Source: Ixodes scapularis (Eukaryota > Arthropoda > Arachnida > Ixodida > Ixodidae). From it: a stretch of DNA of 64,000 nt. Position numbers and translations under genes: made by a program. The DNA is taken from assembly GCF_016920785.2 (NCBI RefSeq), contig NW_024609881.1, positions 47,400,710 through 47,464,709 of the forward strand. Direction: 5' to 3'. The notes beneath the pieces were generated by a model that was given only the letters and a program-made list of their open reading frames with translations, made no database searches and had not been told where the DNA came from. Shown one piece after another: positions 10,548 through 21,000 of this stretch. Positions within the stretch are counted from its first letter, which is position 1. Every line of letters starts with the position of its first letter.

Positions 10548-11954
10548 ATGCCCGTACAGCGTTCCCCTCCCGGGGCCCGCAGTGCAAGCCCGATTCCAAG
10601 CCCTGTGACAAGACCACTCAACGCGGAACCTGAAACTCGGACCAGTCGCCGAACCCAAGGTCTACACCCGGAATACGGACTTCTGCCACCCAGGACCAGG
10701 CAGCCTACGAGGCCGACGATGGACGACCAGCAATCGCAGTCCCCAACCGCCGCCGCCGTCGTCTACCTGCCTGTTGCCCAGCGAACCCCGACGACCTTCC
10801 ATGGCGAGACCCACGAAGACGTAGAGGACTGGCTCCTGCACTACGAACGTGTAGCACGCCATAATGGATGGACCACTGAGCAGCGCCTCCAAAACCTCTA
10901 CTTCTCCTTGGAGGGTACCGCGAGGCAGTGGTTCGAGAACCACGAGGCGTCGCTTACGTCGTGGGACACCTGTACCGCTGGCCTGAAGGAGACATTCACG
11001 AACCAGACACGACGACAGCGAGCGGAAGACCTCCTTCAAGTACGAACTCAAGGGCCCAACGAAACGGTAACCAGCTTCGTTGAAGACGTCCTCCGCCTGA
11101 GCAGCCGCGCCGACCCTCAGTCCACCGAGGAAAAGAAGCTGCGTATCCTGATGCGCGGCGTGAAGGACGACATTTTCGGTGGCCTCGTACGCAACCCACC
11201 GACGACGATTCAAGAATTTGTAACCGAGGCGACGAACATTGAGCGTGCACTGCAATCCCGAGCCAGCCACTACCAGAGGCTACCCGGCGTCAGCGCGGTT
11301 CCGCCGTCCGCTTGCGACCTTGGCTCCAGCATCTCCAGCATTCGCCAGATCATCCGGGACGTCGTCCGGGAGGAAATTAAGAAGCTCCTGCCTGCTACCC
11401 ACCAGCCGGCTTCGGTGTCAATAGCCGAAGTTGTCCGCGACGAGGTTCAGCGGGCAATTCAACTGGAGGCTCCTGCCAACGTAGCTGCACCCGAGGAGCC
11501 CACCGTGACCTACGCCGCAGTGGCCCGACGGCCACCGCCTCCTCCTCGCGCCTATGTCGCGCCGCCCCGACGCCAGTCTCCTGCGCCGCAGCACGACCGA
11601 CGCCGCGACGACCAGCCCCAGTACGCCAGCCAGGAGCCCCGTGTACCCCGGAAGACCGATGTGTGGCGAACGGCCGACCGACGCCCGCTCTGCTACCACT
11701 GCGGGGAAGCCGACCATGTGTACCGCCGATGCCCATACCGACGACTCGGGCTGCGCGGATTCCACCCAAACGACCCGCGCCCCCGGTATGGTGAACGCCC
11801 TCGGGAGATCGACGAGTACCTGCGACGACCCCAGTCCCCCGAGCCTGCGTCCCGCCGAGAGTTCCGGTCGCCATCGCCCCGACGTCCAGCTTCGCCGATG
11901 CACCGACCCCGACGTGAAAGCCTGTCACCCCTCGCTCCTCACCGGGGAAACTAG
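10548..11954 (+). CDS. gag: Gag polyprotein of Ty3/Gypsy element
   Basis: This 468-residue structural protein would form the virus-like particle that packages the element RNA. The capsid-like retrotransposon gag domain spans roughly residues 78-190 and includes TARQWFEN. A low-complexity Pro/Arg-rich region follows. A single CCHC zinc knuckle at residues 382-395 (C-x2-C-x4-H-x4-C) marks the nucleocapsid, and the tail is rich in Ser/Pro/Arg. The ATG at 10548 is 26 bases after the LTR. The stop TAG at 11952-11954 lies immediately after the slippery heptamer that lets ribosomes continue into pol. No internal stop is present. The long frames on the opposite strand are shadows of the GC-rich codon use. 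Confidence 0.93.
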   Translation: MPVQRSPPGARSASPIPSPVTRPLNAEPETRTSRRTQGLHPEYGLLPPRTRQPTRPTMDDQQSQSPTAAAVVYLPVAQRTPTTFHGETHEDVEDWLLHYERVARHNGWTTEQRLQNLYFSLEGTARQWFENHEASLTSWDTCTAGLKETFTNQTRRQRAEDLLQVRTQGPNETVTSFVEDVLRLSSRADPQSTEEKKLRILMRGVKDDIFGGLVRNPPTTIQEFVTEATNIERALQSRASHYQRLPGVSAVPPSACDLGSSISSIRQIIRDVVREEIKKLLPATHQPASVSIAEVVRDEVQRAIQLEAPANVAAPEEPTVTYAAVARRPPPPPRAYVAPPRRQSPAPQHDRRRDDQPQYASQEPRVPRKTDVWRTADRRPLCYHCGEADHVYRRCPYRRLGLRGFHPNDPRPRYGERPREIDEYLRRPQSPEPASRREFRSPSPRRPASPMHRPRRESLSPLAPHRGN

Positions 11955-12010
11955 GCGCGGCAACCCCTGGAGGTGGAGTTGCCGAAGACAACCGACGTAA
12001 AGAGCCTCCA
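11945..12010 (+). promoter_or_regulatory. -1 ribosomal frameshift signal with H-type pseudoknot
   Basis: The heptamer GGGAAAC (11945-11951) sits in the gag frame as G GGA AAC directly before the gag TAG. Pol is open in the -1 frame from this point. After a 6-base spacer, stem 1 pairs 11958-11964 (CGGCAAC) with 11978-11984 (GTTGCCG), 7 perfect pairs. Stem 2 pairs the loop bases 11968-11973 (TGGAGG) with 12005-12010 (CCTCCA), 6 perfect pairs. Loop lengths are 3, 4 and 20. This matches the known geometry of retroviral frameshift pseudoknots, and GGGAAAC is an established slippery sequence. Function is inferred, not tested. Confidence 0.85.
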
Positions 12011-15000
12011 AGAACGACGGAGCGCTCCCACTCTCCCGACCCCAAGCATCACAACGACGCTCCTGCATCGGTGTCTAACAACCTGAACGTTGTGATCGAC
12101 GGCCTCGACGCATCGGCACTCGTGGACACCGGAGCAGACTACTCAGTCTTGAGTGGGAGGCTCTCCCGCCGCCTTCGAAAAGTCATGACGCCGTGGGAAG
12201 GACCCCAAATACGAACCGCCGGAGGACATCTCATCACACCAGTCGGGAGATGCACTGCTCGCGTCGACATCCACGGTGAAACGTGCCCCGTCAAGTTCGT
12301 CGTTCCGCAAGACTGTTCGAGGGACGTTATCCTCGGAATGGACTTTCTCTGCGAGTATGGCGCCGTCATCGATCTCGGAACAAACCGGCTGACGCTACGA
12401 AAACCTGCTCCACCAGCGGAGGGACCCCAAGCGACGTCACCCACGGTCCGAGTCCTCGCAAACCACGTAAACCTACCACCGCGGTCGAGTGTTTTCGTAC
12501 TTGTCGGGATCGATGAAGCTTCCTGTGGCGAAGTTCTTCTCGAGGGAAGCCTCCAATTGCTCCTGGGAAGAGGCATAGGCGTCGCAAGGGGAGTAGCTGA
12601 ACTTCAGGACGGGCGGACTGTGGCCCTCGTGACGAACTTCCGAAACGAAACGCAACACCTCACAAAAGGTGCAGCCGTGGGCCACATCGAGAAACTCCGA
12701 AACCCCGCCGAAATCACCGCGATTACTGACGAATCCTCGCCGCCCCAGCAAGACAGTACGTCGCCAGCGCAGCTCGACATTGACCCTAAGCTTCCGGACC
12801 CTAAACGGCGTCAGCTGGCTAACCTCCTCGCCGAATACCGCGACTGCTTTGCGACGTCGTCGAAGATGCGCCAGACCGCGGTTGCCAAGCACCGCATCGT
12901 TACCGAGGACGACGCGCGCCCTGTGCATCGATCGCCGTACAGAGTCTCCGCTAAGGAAAGGGAGGTGATCCATCAGCAAGTTCAAGAGATGCTGAATGAC
13001 GACATAATCCAACCTTCAAGCAGTCCATGGGCCTCTCCAGTCGTGCTGGTTAAGAAGAAGGACGGAACTCTTCGGTTCTGCGTGGACTACCGGCAGCTCA
13101 ACACGGTTACGAAGAAAGACGTCTACCCACTCCCCCGCATCGACGACACTCTAGACCGGCTGCGCCACTCTCGATACTTTTCATCGATGGATCTGAAGAG
13201 CGGCTACTGGCAAATCGAGGTCGACGAACGGGACCGAGAGAAGACAGCCTTCGTCACGCCGGATGGACTGTACGAGTTCAAGGTGATGCCCTTCGGACTA
13301 TGCACGGCGCCAGCAACTTTCCAGCGTGTCATGGACACCGTGCTGGCAGGGCTGAAGTGGCAGAGTTGTCTCGTCTACCTTGACGACGTCGTAGTATTTT
13401 CAGCTGACTTCGACGAGCACTTGAGACGACTCCGAGCTGTTCTTCAAGCCATTCAGACCGCCGGACTCACACTCAAGCCGTCAAAGTGCCGGTTCGCCTA
13501 TGACGAACTGAAGTTCCTTGGCCACGTGGTTAGTAACGAAGGCGTCCGCCCAGACCCCGAGAAGACTCGCGCCGTCGCGGCATTTCCAGCGCCGACAGAC
13601 AAGAAGGCCGTGCGAAGATTCCTTGGACTTTGTGCCTATTATCGACGCTTCGTTCGGGATTTCGCAAGGATTTCCGCACCACTTACGAATCTCACGAAGG
13701 ACGCCGAGGAGTTCGAATGGGCCCAGGAGCAACAGCAGGCATTCGACGAACTGAAACGACGACTCCAGACTCCTCCTGTGCTTGGACATTTCGACCAGGA
13801 TGCGGAAACAGAAATTCACACGGACGCAAGTAACGCGGGACTGGGCGCAGTACTAGTCCAAGTGCAAGAAGGCATCGAGCGAGTCATCGCCTACGCAAGT
13901 CGGACATTGTCCAAGGCGGAGAAAAATTACTCCACGACTGAGAAAGAATGCCTTGCGGTCGTCTGGGCAATAACGAAGTTTCGTCCGTACTTGTACGGGA
14001 GCCCGTTTCGTGTAGTCACGGACCACCACTCGCTCTGCTGGCTTGCGAGCCTGAAGGACCCGTCAGGACGCCTCGCTCGATGGAGTCTTCGACTACAAGA
14101 GTTCAACATGACAGTGGTCTATAAGTCAGGCCGCAAGCACAGCGACGCCGACTGCCTGTCCAGAGCCCCCGTCGAAACCCCTTCCGGCTGCAGCGACGAC
14201 AATGACGACGAGTGCTTCCTAGGAGCAGTGAACACCGACGATATGGCACGACGTCAACGGGACGATCCTGAGCTGCGCGCATTAATCGAGCACCTGGAAG
14301 GGGGCAGGAGTACCGTGCCACGTGTCTTCTCACGAGTACTGCCGACCTTCGCCATCCGACAAGGTGTACTCTACAAAGAGAACTTCGGGAACAACAACTC
14401 GCCGTGGCTGCTGGTAATCCCGACCGACCTTCGAGGGGAGATCTTTCAAGCATGTCACGACGACCCGACGTCCGGACACCTTGGATACAGCCGGACACTG
14501 GCCCGTATTCGTGAAAAGTATTACTGGCCCAAGCTCCCCAAGACCGTCCACCTGTACACACGATCATGCCACGAGTGCCAGCGACGCAAGAAACCTCCGA
14601 CGAGGCCGGCCGGACTCCTGCAGCCTATTTCTCCTCCAACTGCACCCTTCCAGCAGATCGGAATGGATCTACTTGGTCCTTTTCCGCCTTCGACGTCGGG
14701 GAACCGCTGGATCATCGTCGCCACAGATTATCTCACGCGGTACGCCGAAACGAAAGCTCTTCCTTCGGGGACTGCTGTGGAAGTTGCCAAGTTTTTCATT
14801 GAGTCCATCGTCCTCCGGCACGGCGCTCCAGAAGTTGTGATTACAGATCGCGGATCATCGTTCATGGCACAACTGACCCAAGAAATCTTCCGACTAAGTC
14901 ACACCAGCCATCGTCGTACAACTGCGTACCACCCGCAGACCAACGGGCTGACGGAGCGACTCAACAAGACAATCGCCGATATGATCTCTATGTACGTCGA

Positions 15001-15505
15001 CGTAGAGCACAAGACGTGGGACGAGGTGCTGCCCTACGTCACGTTCGCCTACAATACGGCGGTTCAAGAGACCACTGGATTCACCCCTTTCCAGCTGGTA
15101 CATGGTCGGAAGGTAACGACCATGCTGGACGCCATGCTGCCCCATGAGCCATCTGACAACGAGAGCGACGACGCCCAGGCGGTTGCTCAACGCGCCGAAG
15201 AAGTTCGCCAGCTCGCCCGACTCCTGATTCAAGACCAGCAACGCGTCGACGCCGGCCGCTACAACCTTCGTCGCAGGGACGTCCACTTCCAGCCCGGAGA
15301 TAGGGTGTGGGTATGGACGCCCATCCGTCGCCGCGGCCTCAGTGAGAAACTGCTGAAACGGTACTTTGGACCATACAAGGTACTTCGTCGCCTCGGCGAG
15401 CTGAACTACGAGGTGATGCCCGACGGAACACGAACATCGTCACGCCGCTCACCACGACCTGAGGTCGTCCACGTCGTGCGCCTGAAGCCGTACTACGCTC
15501 GATAG
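11951..15505 (+). CDS. pol: Pol polyprotein (PR-RT-RH-IN) of Ty3/Gypsy element
   Basis: Pol supplies the enzymes that mature, copy and integrate the element. It is in the -1 frame relative to gag and has no needed AUG. The GTG at 12071 is not a true start, because the frame is already open from the slippery site. The aspartic protease motif DTGAD is encoded at 12125-12139. RT has FCVDYRQLN and the catalytic YLDD at 13376-13387. RNase H follows (TDASNAGLGAVL, then TDHHSL). Integrase has an HHCC zinc finger from 14456 to about 14580. Its catalytic residues are D at 14666, D at 14846 and E at 14954, spaced as D-x59-D-x35-E. The C-terminus has a GPY/F-type FGPYKV module and no evident chromodomain. 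The frame is intact to the TAG at 15503. Confidence 0.95.
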   Translation, partial: LGAATPGGGVAEDNRRKEPPRTTERSHSPDPKHHNDAPASVSNNLNVVIDGLDASALVDTGADYSVLSGRLSRRLRKVMTPWEGPQIRTAGGHLITPVGRCTARVDIHGETCPVKFVVPQDCSRDVILGMDFLCEYGAVIDLGTNRLTLRKPAPPAEGPQATSPTVRVLANHVNLPPRSSVFVLVGIDEASCGEVLLEGSLQLLLGRGIGVARGVAELQDGRTVALVTNFRNETQHLTKGAAVGHIEKLRNPAEITAITDESSPPQQDSTSPAQLDIDPKLPDPKRRQLANLLAEYRDCFATSSKMRQTAVAKHRIVTEDDARPVHRSPYRVSAKEREVIHQQVQEMLNDDIIQPSSSPWASPVVLVKKKDGTLRFCVDYRQLNTVTKKDVYPLPRIDDTLDRLRHSRYFSSMDLKSGYWQIEVDERDREKTAFVTPDGLYEFKVMPFGLCTAPATFQRVMDTVLAGLKWQSCLVYLDDVVVFSADFDEHLRRLRAVLQAIQTAGLTLKPSKCRFAYDELKFLGHVVSNEGVRPDPEKTRAVAAFPAPTDKKAVRRFLGLCAYYRRFVRDFARISAPLTNLTKDAEEFEWAQEQQQAFDELKRRLQTPPVLGHFDQDAETEIHTDASNAGLGAVLVQVQEGIERVIAYASRTLSKAEKNYSTTEKECLAVVWAITKFRPYLYGSPFRVVTDHHSLCWLASLKDPSGRLARWSLRLQEFNMTVVYKSGRKHSDADCLSRAPVETPSGCSDDNDDECFLGAVNTDDMARRQRDDPELRALIEHLEGGRSTVPRVFSRVLPTFAIRQGVLYKENFGNNNSPWLLVIPTDLRGEIFQACHDDPTSGHLGYSRTLARIREKYYWPKLPKTVHLYTRSCHECQRRKKPPTRPAGLLQPISPPTAPFQQIGMDLLGPFPPSTSGNRWIIVATDYLTRYAETKALPSGTAVEVAKFFIESIVLRHGAPEVVITDRGSSFMAQLTQEIFRLSHTSHRRTTAYHPQTNGLTERLNKTIADMISMYVDVEHKTWDEVLPYVTFAYNTAVQETTGFTPFQLVHGRKVTTMLDAMLPHEPSDNESDDAQAVAQRAEEVRQLARLLIQDQQRVDAGRYNLRRRDVHFQPGDRVWVWTPIRRRGLSEKLLKRYFGPYKVLRRLGELNYEVMPDGTRTSSRRSPRPEVVHVVRLKPYYAR

Positions 15506-15596
15506 GACTGTGGACCTTTTGTGCTCCAAAAGACTCTTTAGTTTATCGTTCTTTTTTTATTTTGATTTGTTTTACACTGCATCGGGGCGATGCACT

Positions 15597-15613
15597 TTTA
15601 AAGGGGGGAGTAA
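15597..15613 (+). other. Polypurine tract
   Basis: AAAGGGGGGAG followed by TAA abuts the 3' LTR TG. This is the usual plus-strand priming site for Gypsy elements. The 90 bases between pol and this tract carry no gene. Confidence 0.85.
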
Positions 15614-15997
15614 TGCCGCGCGCAAGGCTGAGAAAGCAACGCTCGGTCACGGTCCTCCAGAAAGTTCCCGTTTATTCATGTACCGCACGTAACTTCTATC
15701 ATTTATCCCTGCTTTTGTTTTCTAGAAAGTGCGTGTTCATTCTCGCCCCGATCACGCGACGCTCGAACCGCTTTCGCCGAATCTTCGAGATAGCGGCGCA
15801 CTCTAGATAAGAGGCCGCCCGCGACCTTGTCGAGTCAGTCTCGCCCTAGCGCTCGATTCTGCTGACACGCCGACTTCGACGCCCGCGACGCTCTGCTTTC
15901 TTCTGTTTCCTTCTTTATTTTCGGCACAAGTTCGCCACATTAAACGTTTATTTCTCCCAGTTTATTTCCTGTTTTCTTTTGGTCACCAACCGTGACA
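15614..15997 (+). repeat. 3' LTR of the Gypsy element
   Basis: It is the same length as the 5' LTR and differs at four positions. It ends GTGACA before GGGATAAATAAA. Confidence 0.95.
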
Positions 15998-17519
15998 GGG
16001 ATAAATAAACCGTACAGCTTTATTTCTTTATTCGTTAGAAACATAACTTTCACACCTGCTGTCTAAATGAATCTTGACACACTTCGTGCACAAACTTAGT
16101 GAACATCTCACTCGCCTCCAATATCATCGTTCCAGCAGTCCTACGTTTACAGCGACGAGCGAAATAAATTTCCCACTCAGAGCAATTATCTTGGCGGGCG
16201 TCTTGCTTTTCGGAAAATCGCTCCAACTCCTTTTTGGGCTGCAACTAGAGAAATTACCCCTAATAACGACTCAAACTCAATATATAAGAAGTGGAGAACA
16301 GCTAAATGGCCTTTCTTAGGTATGCCCCAGCACGCATGCAACGTCACCCTCAATGTATCGGCTCAAGAAGCAAAAATTTCGTCCGTGCGCGCTTCCGCCG
16401 CCACAGCTTGGCATGCGAAAAGGCGCCGCAGGCTGCTGAACGCGCCTCACGGTCGAACGCCAGCTCCTCCGCTAGCGGCGCTGCGCGCGTTTTTCAAAGC
16501 GCCCCCTATAGTTCCCGCACGGAGTGTGTACATGCTGGGGGTCCTTGTGATTTCTTCTTGCTTAAAAAATCAAATTCAATGGTGCAAAATGCACATTGCA
16601 GAAGGTTCGCGCTCAGTGAAATCCTAGTATTTGCAAGATACGTATTATTATTCTTAGTGCATCGTTAACTTGTGAGGAACGGGGTGAGCGTCTGGCAGGA
16701 CAAAAACGCGCTTTTTGGCCAGTGTGTTTTTGCAAGCAAAGTAGTTTTCGGAACCAAGCTTTTTGGTCTGCGCCGATGATGGGGGGAGAGGAACCTTTAC
16801 ATTACAGTATGTTTTTTAAAACTACCCCCTCCCCCCCCCCCCCCCTCCCCCCCCACACACACACACACATTCCTGAGAAATTGCCTCCTCCGTTTTGAGT
16901 ATGTTAATTCGACAATTATATTTGTCACTTATTAACAGCAACCCTCAATCGCTTTTATTTTGTACACCGTGAAGCTTAAAGGAGTCATAAAACGATATCG
17001 GCTTGGAATGTTCATGACTCTTCAGAGGCGTACTGGTCCTAGTCTGGCCCGAGTATACTCGCACGGACCGTCACTGATTCAGAAGCTTCTTTGTCGCGGT
17101 GAAATTGCGAGGTTGCGGCTCAAGAATTGGACACGAGAACTGCGTGAGCATTGGACATCGGTTCGTAATAATCAATGCCTCGGCGGACACTCGGGTAGTG
17201 GCTCGTGTCCAACCACTGCCGGTGATGAGGATAGCCGAACTCTAACAATGCCTGGGGCTCAGCACGCGTTCACGTGACCGCTTCTGGCTCCGACTTGAGG
17301 GAATGAACGATGCTCATATTTTTTTTTTTTTTAATTTCTTTGGCGACTGTCATTCCTTAGAAAAAAGAAGTAAGGCATGTTTATTCTGTTATCAACGTTA
17401 GGAAGTGATTCTAAGTAGTATTTAGTGAATGTATAAAAATCGTTTTATGGTTCCTTTAAATAAAATACAGAGGTGGTCGAACTCATAACTTGAGAACGAC
17501 GCTCGTGAGAGACTTAGGT
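15998..17519. other. Non-coding with poly-C and CA microsatellite
   Basis: No gene is recognised. A C-rich run with (CA)n lies at about 16826-16868. Confidence 0.5.
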
Positions 17520-17693
17520 CCGTTCACACTCTTGCGACCGAGTTAGACCGAGAGAGATCAGACCGGTTTTTAAGCCTCCTGCGACTTCTTAGGACCAGCT
17601 CCGCTGCATCGCACCCGGTCCTAAAAAGTCGCAAAAGGCTTAAAAACCGGTCTGGTCTCTCTCGGTCGAATTCGGTCGCAAGAGTGTGAACGG
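17520..17693. repeat. MITE-like hairpin, 174 bp
   Basis: The ends CCGTTCACACTCTTGCGACC and the inverted form at 17674-17693 define a long imperfect palindrome that extends inward through AGACCGGTTTTTAAGCC and CTAAAAAGTCGC-like arms. There is no coding capacity. Confidence 0.8.
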
Positions 17694-17953
17694 GCAGAGC
17701 GACTGCCAACGTTCGGCTGTCCCTCTGACGCCACTAGGATCTTTTAATTTCTTCACGTATCCCTCCCGTACACACATGTAGTTCAATATAACGACATATT
17801 AATAAGCCGCATTTAGTCATTTCAATAATTCTCTTCTCAGGGTCATCTTTCCGGGGCAGTTTAGCAACAACGAAAAATCTTTGGGAGCCTCAACAATGTA
17901 AAATTGACCATGCAACATTTTTTTTTTTTTTTTTTTGTGCTTTCAGTAAATAC

Positions 17954-18060
17954 TAGTGATGGACCGAATCTGCCGAACTTCAGATTCGCCAAAGATTGGC
18001 ACATGCCGAACTTTTGAAGGAAAGTTCGGAAAAGATTCGGCAAAAATTCGTCAAACGTCA
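17954..18060 (+). mobile_element. Solo end of a hAT-family element
   Basis: TAGTGATGGACCGAATC at 17954 matches the terminal repeats of the element at 42912-48493. GATTCGG/GTTCGG subterminal motifs follow. No partner end CATCACTA was found nearby, so this is a truncated copy. Confidence 0.55.
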
Positions 18061-20829
18061 TGCGCACGCGCGAGAACGCAACTTAGGCCATGGATTGCAA
18101 ATGGACGTCGTGCAATCGTGTGGTTACCATCGTACAGTGTAGTACTACCAGCTGTAACGGCAAGGTGCGGAGTAGGAGACATGGTAACTGTGTGTTAGTC
18201 AGCCTTTGTGAGTGCGGTTCTCTTCCATATTTTCTAGCTCAAGAAAAAAAGATCGACCAGAAATTGAAGCAAAAACGACGCAGTCCACTGTGCAAGTGAC
18301 AAATTATGCGGCACATTCCGGATAACGTGATTTTCATTTGATCTTTCCAGTGATGCAACGAGGTATTGCAACATTGACCGACAAGCACTTTAAGGCTCTC
18401 CTCGCCATTATATATAGCAATCCTGTTTTGAGCTCACAAGTAGTTAGAGCCAAAAGAAAATAATATTGCTCTTCAATAAGCGTTATTTTGTGGTTTCCAT
18501 CTATCCGCTTCAAATTAAACACAAAACTATCATGCTTCATGTTGCACATCCGACTTTCTTAACTCTTCCAATCTTCCTAAACGTCCGCGCGTCCTTACAT
18601 CGGAAACCTGCATTTTAAGAATTTAATTTAGAGAATAATTTTTTCTTCATTCTTTGTATGTAGCGATGAGAAGAAAAGGGGGCCCTTATTGCATCGCGCG
18701 TAAGTGTGGAGTAATCCACGACGATGTGAGCAATGGCGGTGCGGAAACGACAGCAGACGACAGATGCACACGCCGGCAAAACCGAAATCGAAACATTCCC
18801 TTGGCAAAGTTTACTTGAACCGCTAGAGGCGCGGCTTTTTTGAATATTGTAGGGTGCCTACAAGTCTGTCTGTCTCAGGGTGAAGACATCCATTGTTGCC
18901 CTGAATGTGCCAGTGCGTGACTTGGGCGGTAAAATGGCGCCTATGCATTAGCCACAGCTAGGCGCTCGAGCTGATTGACACCGGATTGAGCGCACTTCAA
19001 AATGCATAAAAAAACGAATGGGCGGAAAAATGGCTGAGATGTCACCACTCAAGCAAAAGCGCGCGTGTGTATGAAGGCACTCTAGAATATTGTAGAGTGC
19101 CTTCATACCAATACCACCTAGAAGACAAGGCCAGCGCATGACGTTTCGTTAGTAGATCCCCGACCCGCCCCAAGCGGCAAACACCCCGAAGCTTGACGAG
19201 AGTAGAGGCCGCGTCGCAACGTCGCAACTACGTCGCATTCACTTCCGGCCGCAGCTGTGTGCGTGACTGCTGAGCGGGAGCTGATAGCGAGCTTCCAGTG
19301 CACTTGCGACGTGCACGCGAACGCTCCTTCGGCCAGGAGCGCGAGCTAGCACGCGCTCCTGGCTTTGAGACGGGCATTTCTAGCGCGCGCGCTCGTTCTG
19401 CGGTAGAACGCTTCGAAGCAGCTCCAGTGTCAGCGTCCAGCGTCCAACGAAGGGCTTTTCAGCCCTTCGCGCAGCAGTAAGGCAATTTTGCTAATGCATT
19501 TGACGCTCCACGTGAACGTCCAACTTCATCGTATGCTATATGCAAGAGACACTCGGCGTGAGCGTCTGTTTCATTATCTGTTACACAAACCACTGAAGCA
19601 GGCGATGGAGCAGATGATGTAGCAGACGATGTTGCTCATCCGGGCTAGCTAGGGGGCGCTGAGGGGATCTACTAGTGATGACGTTTAGAGGAGGAAACGC
19701 GCTGGCCTTGTGTTCTAGGTGCAGAATATTGGGAATTTGCAGGCTCTGGAACCATAGAGTCTGGAACAGCAACCCGCTTCTGGAACGTGAGTTCTAAGGT
19801 CATCGAGCAAGCGCGAGTAAGTTTTGAAACGCCACGGTACAAAATTTGTTCGCCGTGTTCCAAAATTTACTCGATCAAAAAGGGTTTTGTACCTTGGCAT
19901 TCTAAAACCCACCCCGCGTTTTTCAATCTGTGTTGTCACGTGACGCAATCTGCCGGGTTAACTCGGAACAATTTGAGGAAGATTTGGAACACGATTTGGA
20001 ACACAGCCATTCCCGTAGTCGGTTCGAGTAAATTTTGGAACGTTTGGAACACAGCGAGTCCAGCGAGCAGAGCGGGAGTCATGTCAAGTGACAACAAAAA
20101 TAGAGCAAATATAAACGCGGGGACATTTTCGAACGCCGTAGGTGAGAAACACTTACTCTGGAGTAAGACAAGGTACCTTTTGGAACGCGACGGCATGGAT
20201 GTTATGTTTTTGTTCGCGTTTTGCTGCGATTCTGTGTTTCTTTGTGGTTCGTGTTGGGCGGTTGAAGTTGAACCGTTGGACACTTCATAAATGTGCTTCG
20301 TGTCAGAGGTTATATGTGGAGCTTTGTGGTGCACGAGCGGCGAATGCAGTGGAGCCTACAGCGTCAACGGACATGGTAACGTTTCGTGACAGCTTCTCTA
20401 GAGCTCTTCTCGGGCTCACGACATTTCTCACGGTAACCGGGAGAACCATGTCTCCGAAATTGTACCGCCAGTCGCCTCCCGTTGGTGGTGGCAATCGACT
20501 GCTCAGATTAGCTCTTTTCGGTAATGAGCCGACGCAGACTGGCCGTTCGCGGCGGGCCAGCACGCGCCCCAAGGATACGCGCGCGACGAAATCGTAATAA
20601 GAAGTTTTCGTGGACCGCGTTTCCCCTTCCGCTAAGCCCTCCGCAACGAAGATGCCGCTACTGCGCCTGCGCGCCAGTGGCCTCGACTAGAGTTCCGGTG
20701 TCGTAGTGGGTTGCGGAGAGCGTTGCGGGAAGGTGAAAACGATCCACCAAAACTCCCTGATGTCAAGACTACTTTGCGTGGTCGCGGAAAAGGCACAAGA
20801 CGTCTTAATGATTTACTATAACGAAAGAG
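18061..20829. other. Non-coding, small hairpins and short repeats
   Basis: A 38-base hairpin (AAGGCACTCTAGAATATTGT and its inverse) lies at 19072-19109. A GC-rich stretch with GGAGCGCGAGCTAGCACGCG-like self-complementarity lies near 19320-19400. GATTTGGAACAC-type units recur near 19975-20060. The frame 20142-20597 is open but has no recognisable domain. Confidence 0.45.
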
Positions 20830-21000
20830 GGACATTCCAGCTTACAGTCGCCTTGCTTGCAGTCGTCCTTCTGGACATGGTGCACAGTCAATTTGTGCGT
20901 TCAGGATTTGCTGTTTTCAACGCACTAATTGACTGTGCACCATACCCAGAAAAACGATTGAAAGCAAGGCGACTGGAAGCTGGCATGTCCCCGTTTGTGC
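20830..21000. repeat. MITE-like inverted repeat, 171 bp
   Basis: GGACATTCCAGCTTACAGTC at 20830 is inverted at 20981-21000 as GACTGGAAGCTGGCATGTCC. The central arms CATGGTGCACAGTCAATT and AATTGACTGTGCACCATA flank a short loop. It is non-coding. Confidence 0.8.

Larger units (their letters stand above)
10139..15997 (+). mobile_element. Nearly intact Ty3/Gypsy LTR retrotransposon
   Basis: The element is 5859 bases long with two 384-base LTRs that differ at four substitutions (about 1%). It has a polypurine tract, a gag frame and a -1 shifted pol frame with protease, RT, RNase H and integrase motifs in Gypsy order. No stop or frameshift breaks the catalytic domains. Flanks share GGATA (10133-10137 and 15999-16003), but offset by one base at each end, so the target duplication is not clean. 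It is likely a recent and possibly competent insertion. Confidence 0.95.

Noticed and set aside
10662..11270. 202-aa minus-strand frame opposite gag, and similar frames opposite pol
   Set aside because: They are antisense shadows of GC-rich gag and pol codons and contain no domain.
11554..12000. Open frame overlapping the end of gag in a third frame
   Set aside because: It lies in neither the gag nor the pol frame and has no motif. The -1 frame explains pol expression.
12071..12073. GTG as an independent pol start codon
   Set aside because: The pol frame is open upstream to the slippery site, and GTG starts are not expected in this setting.
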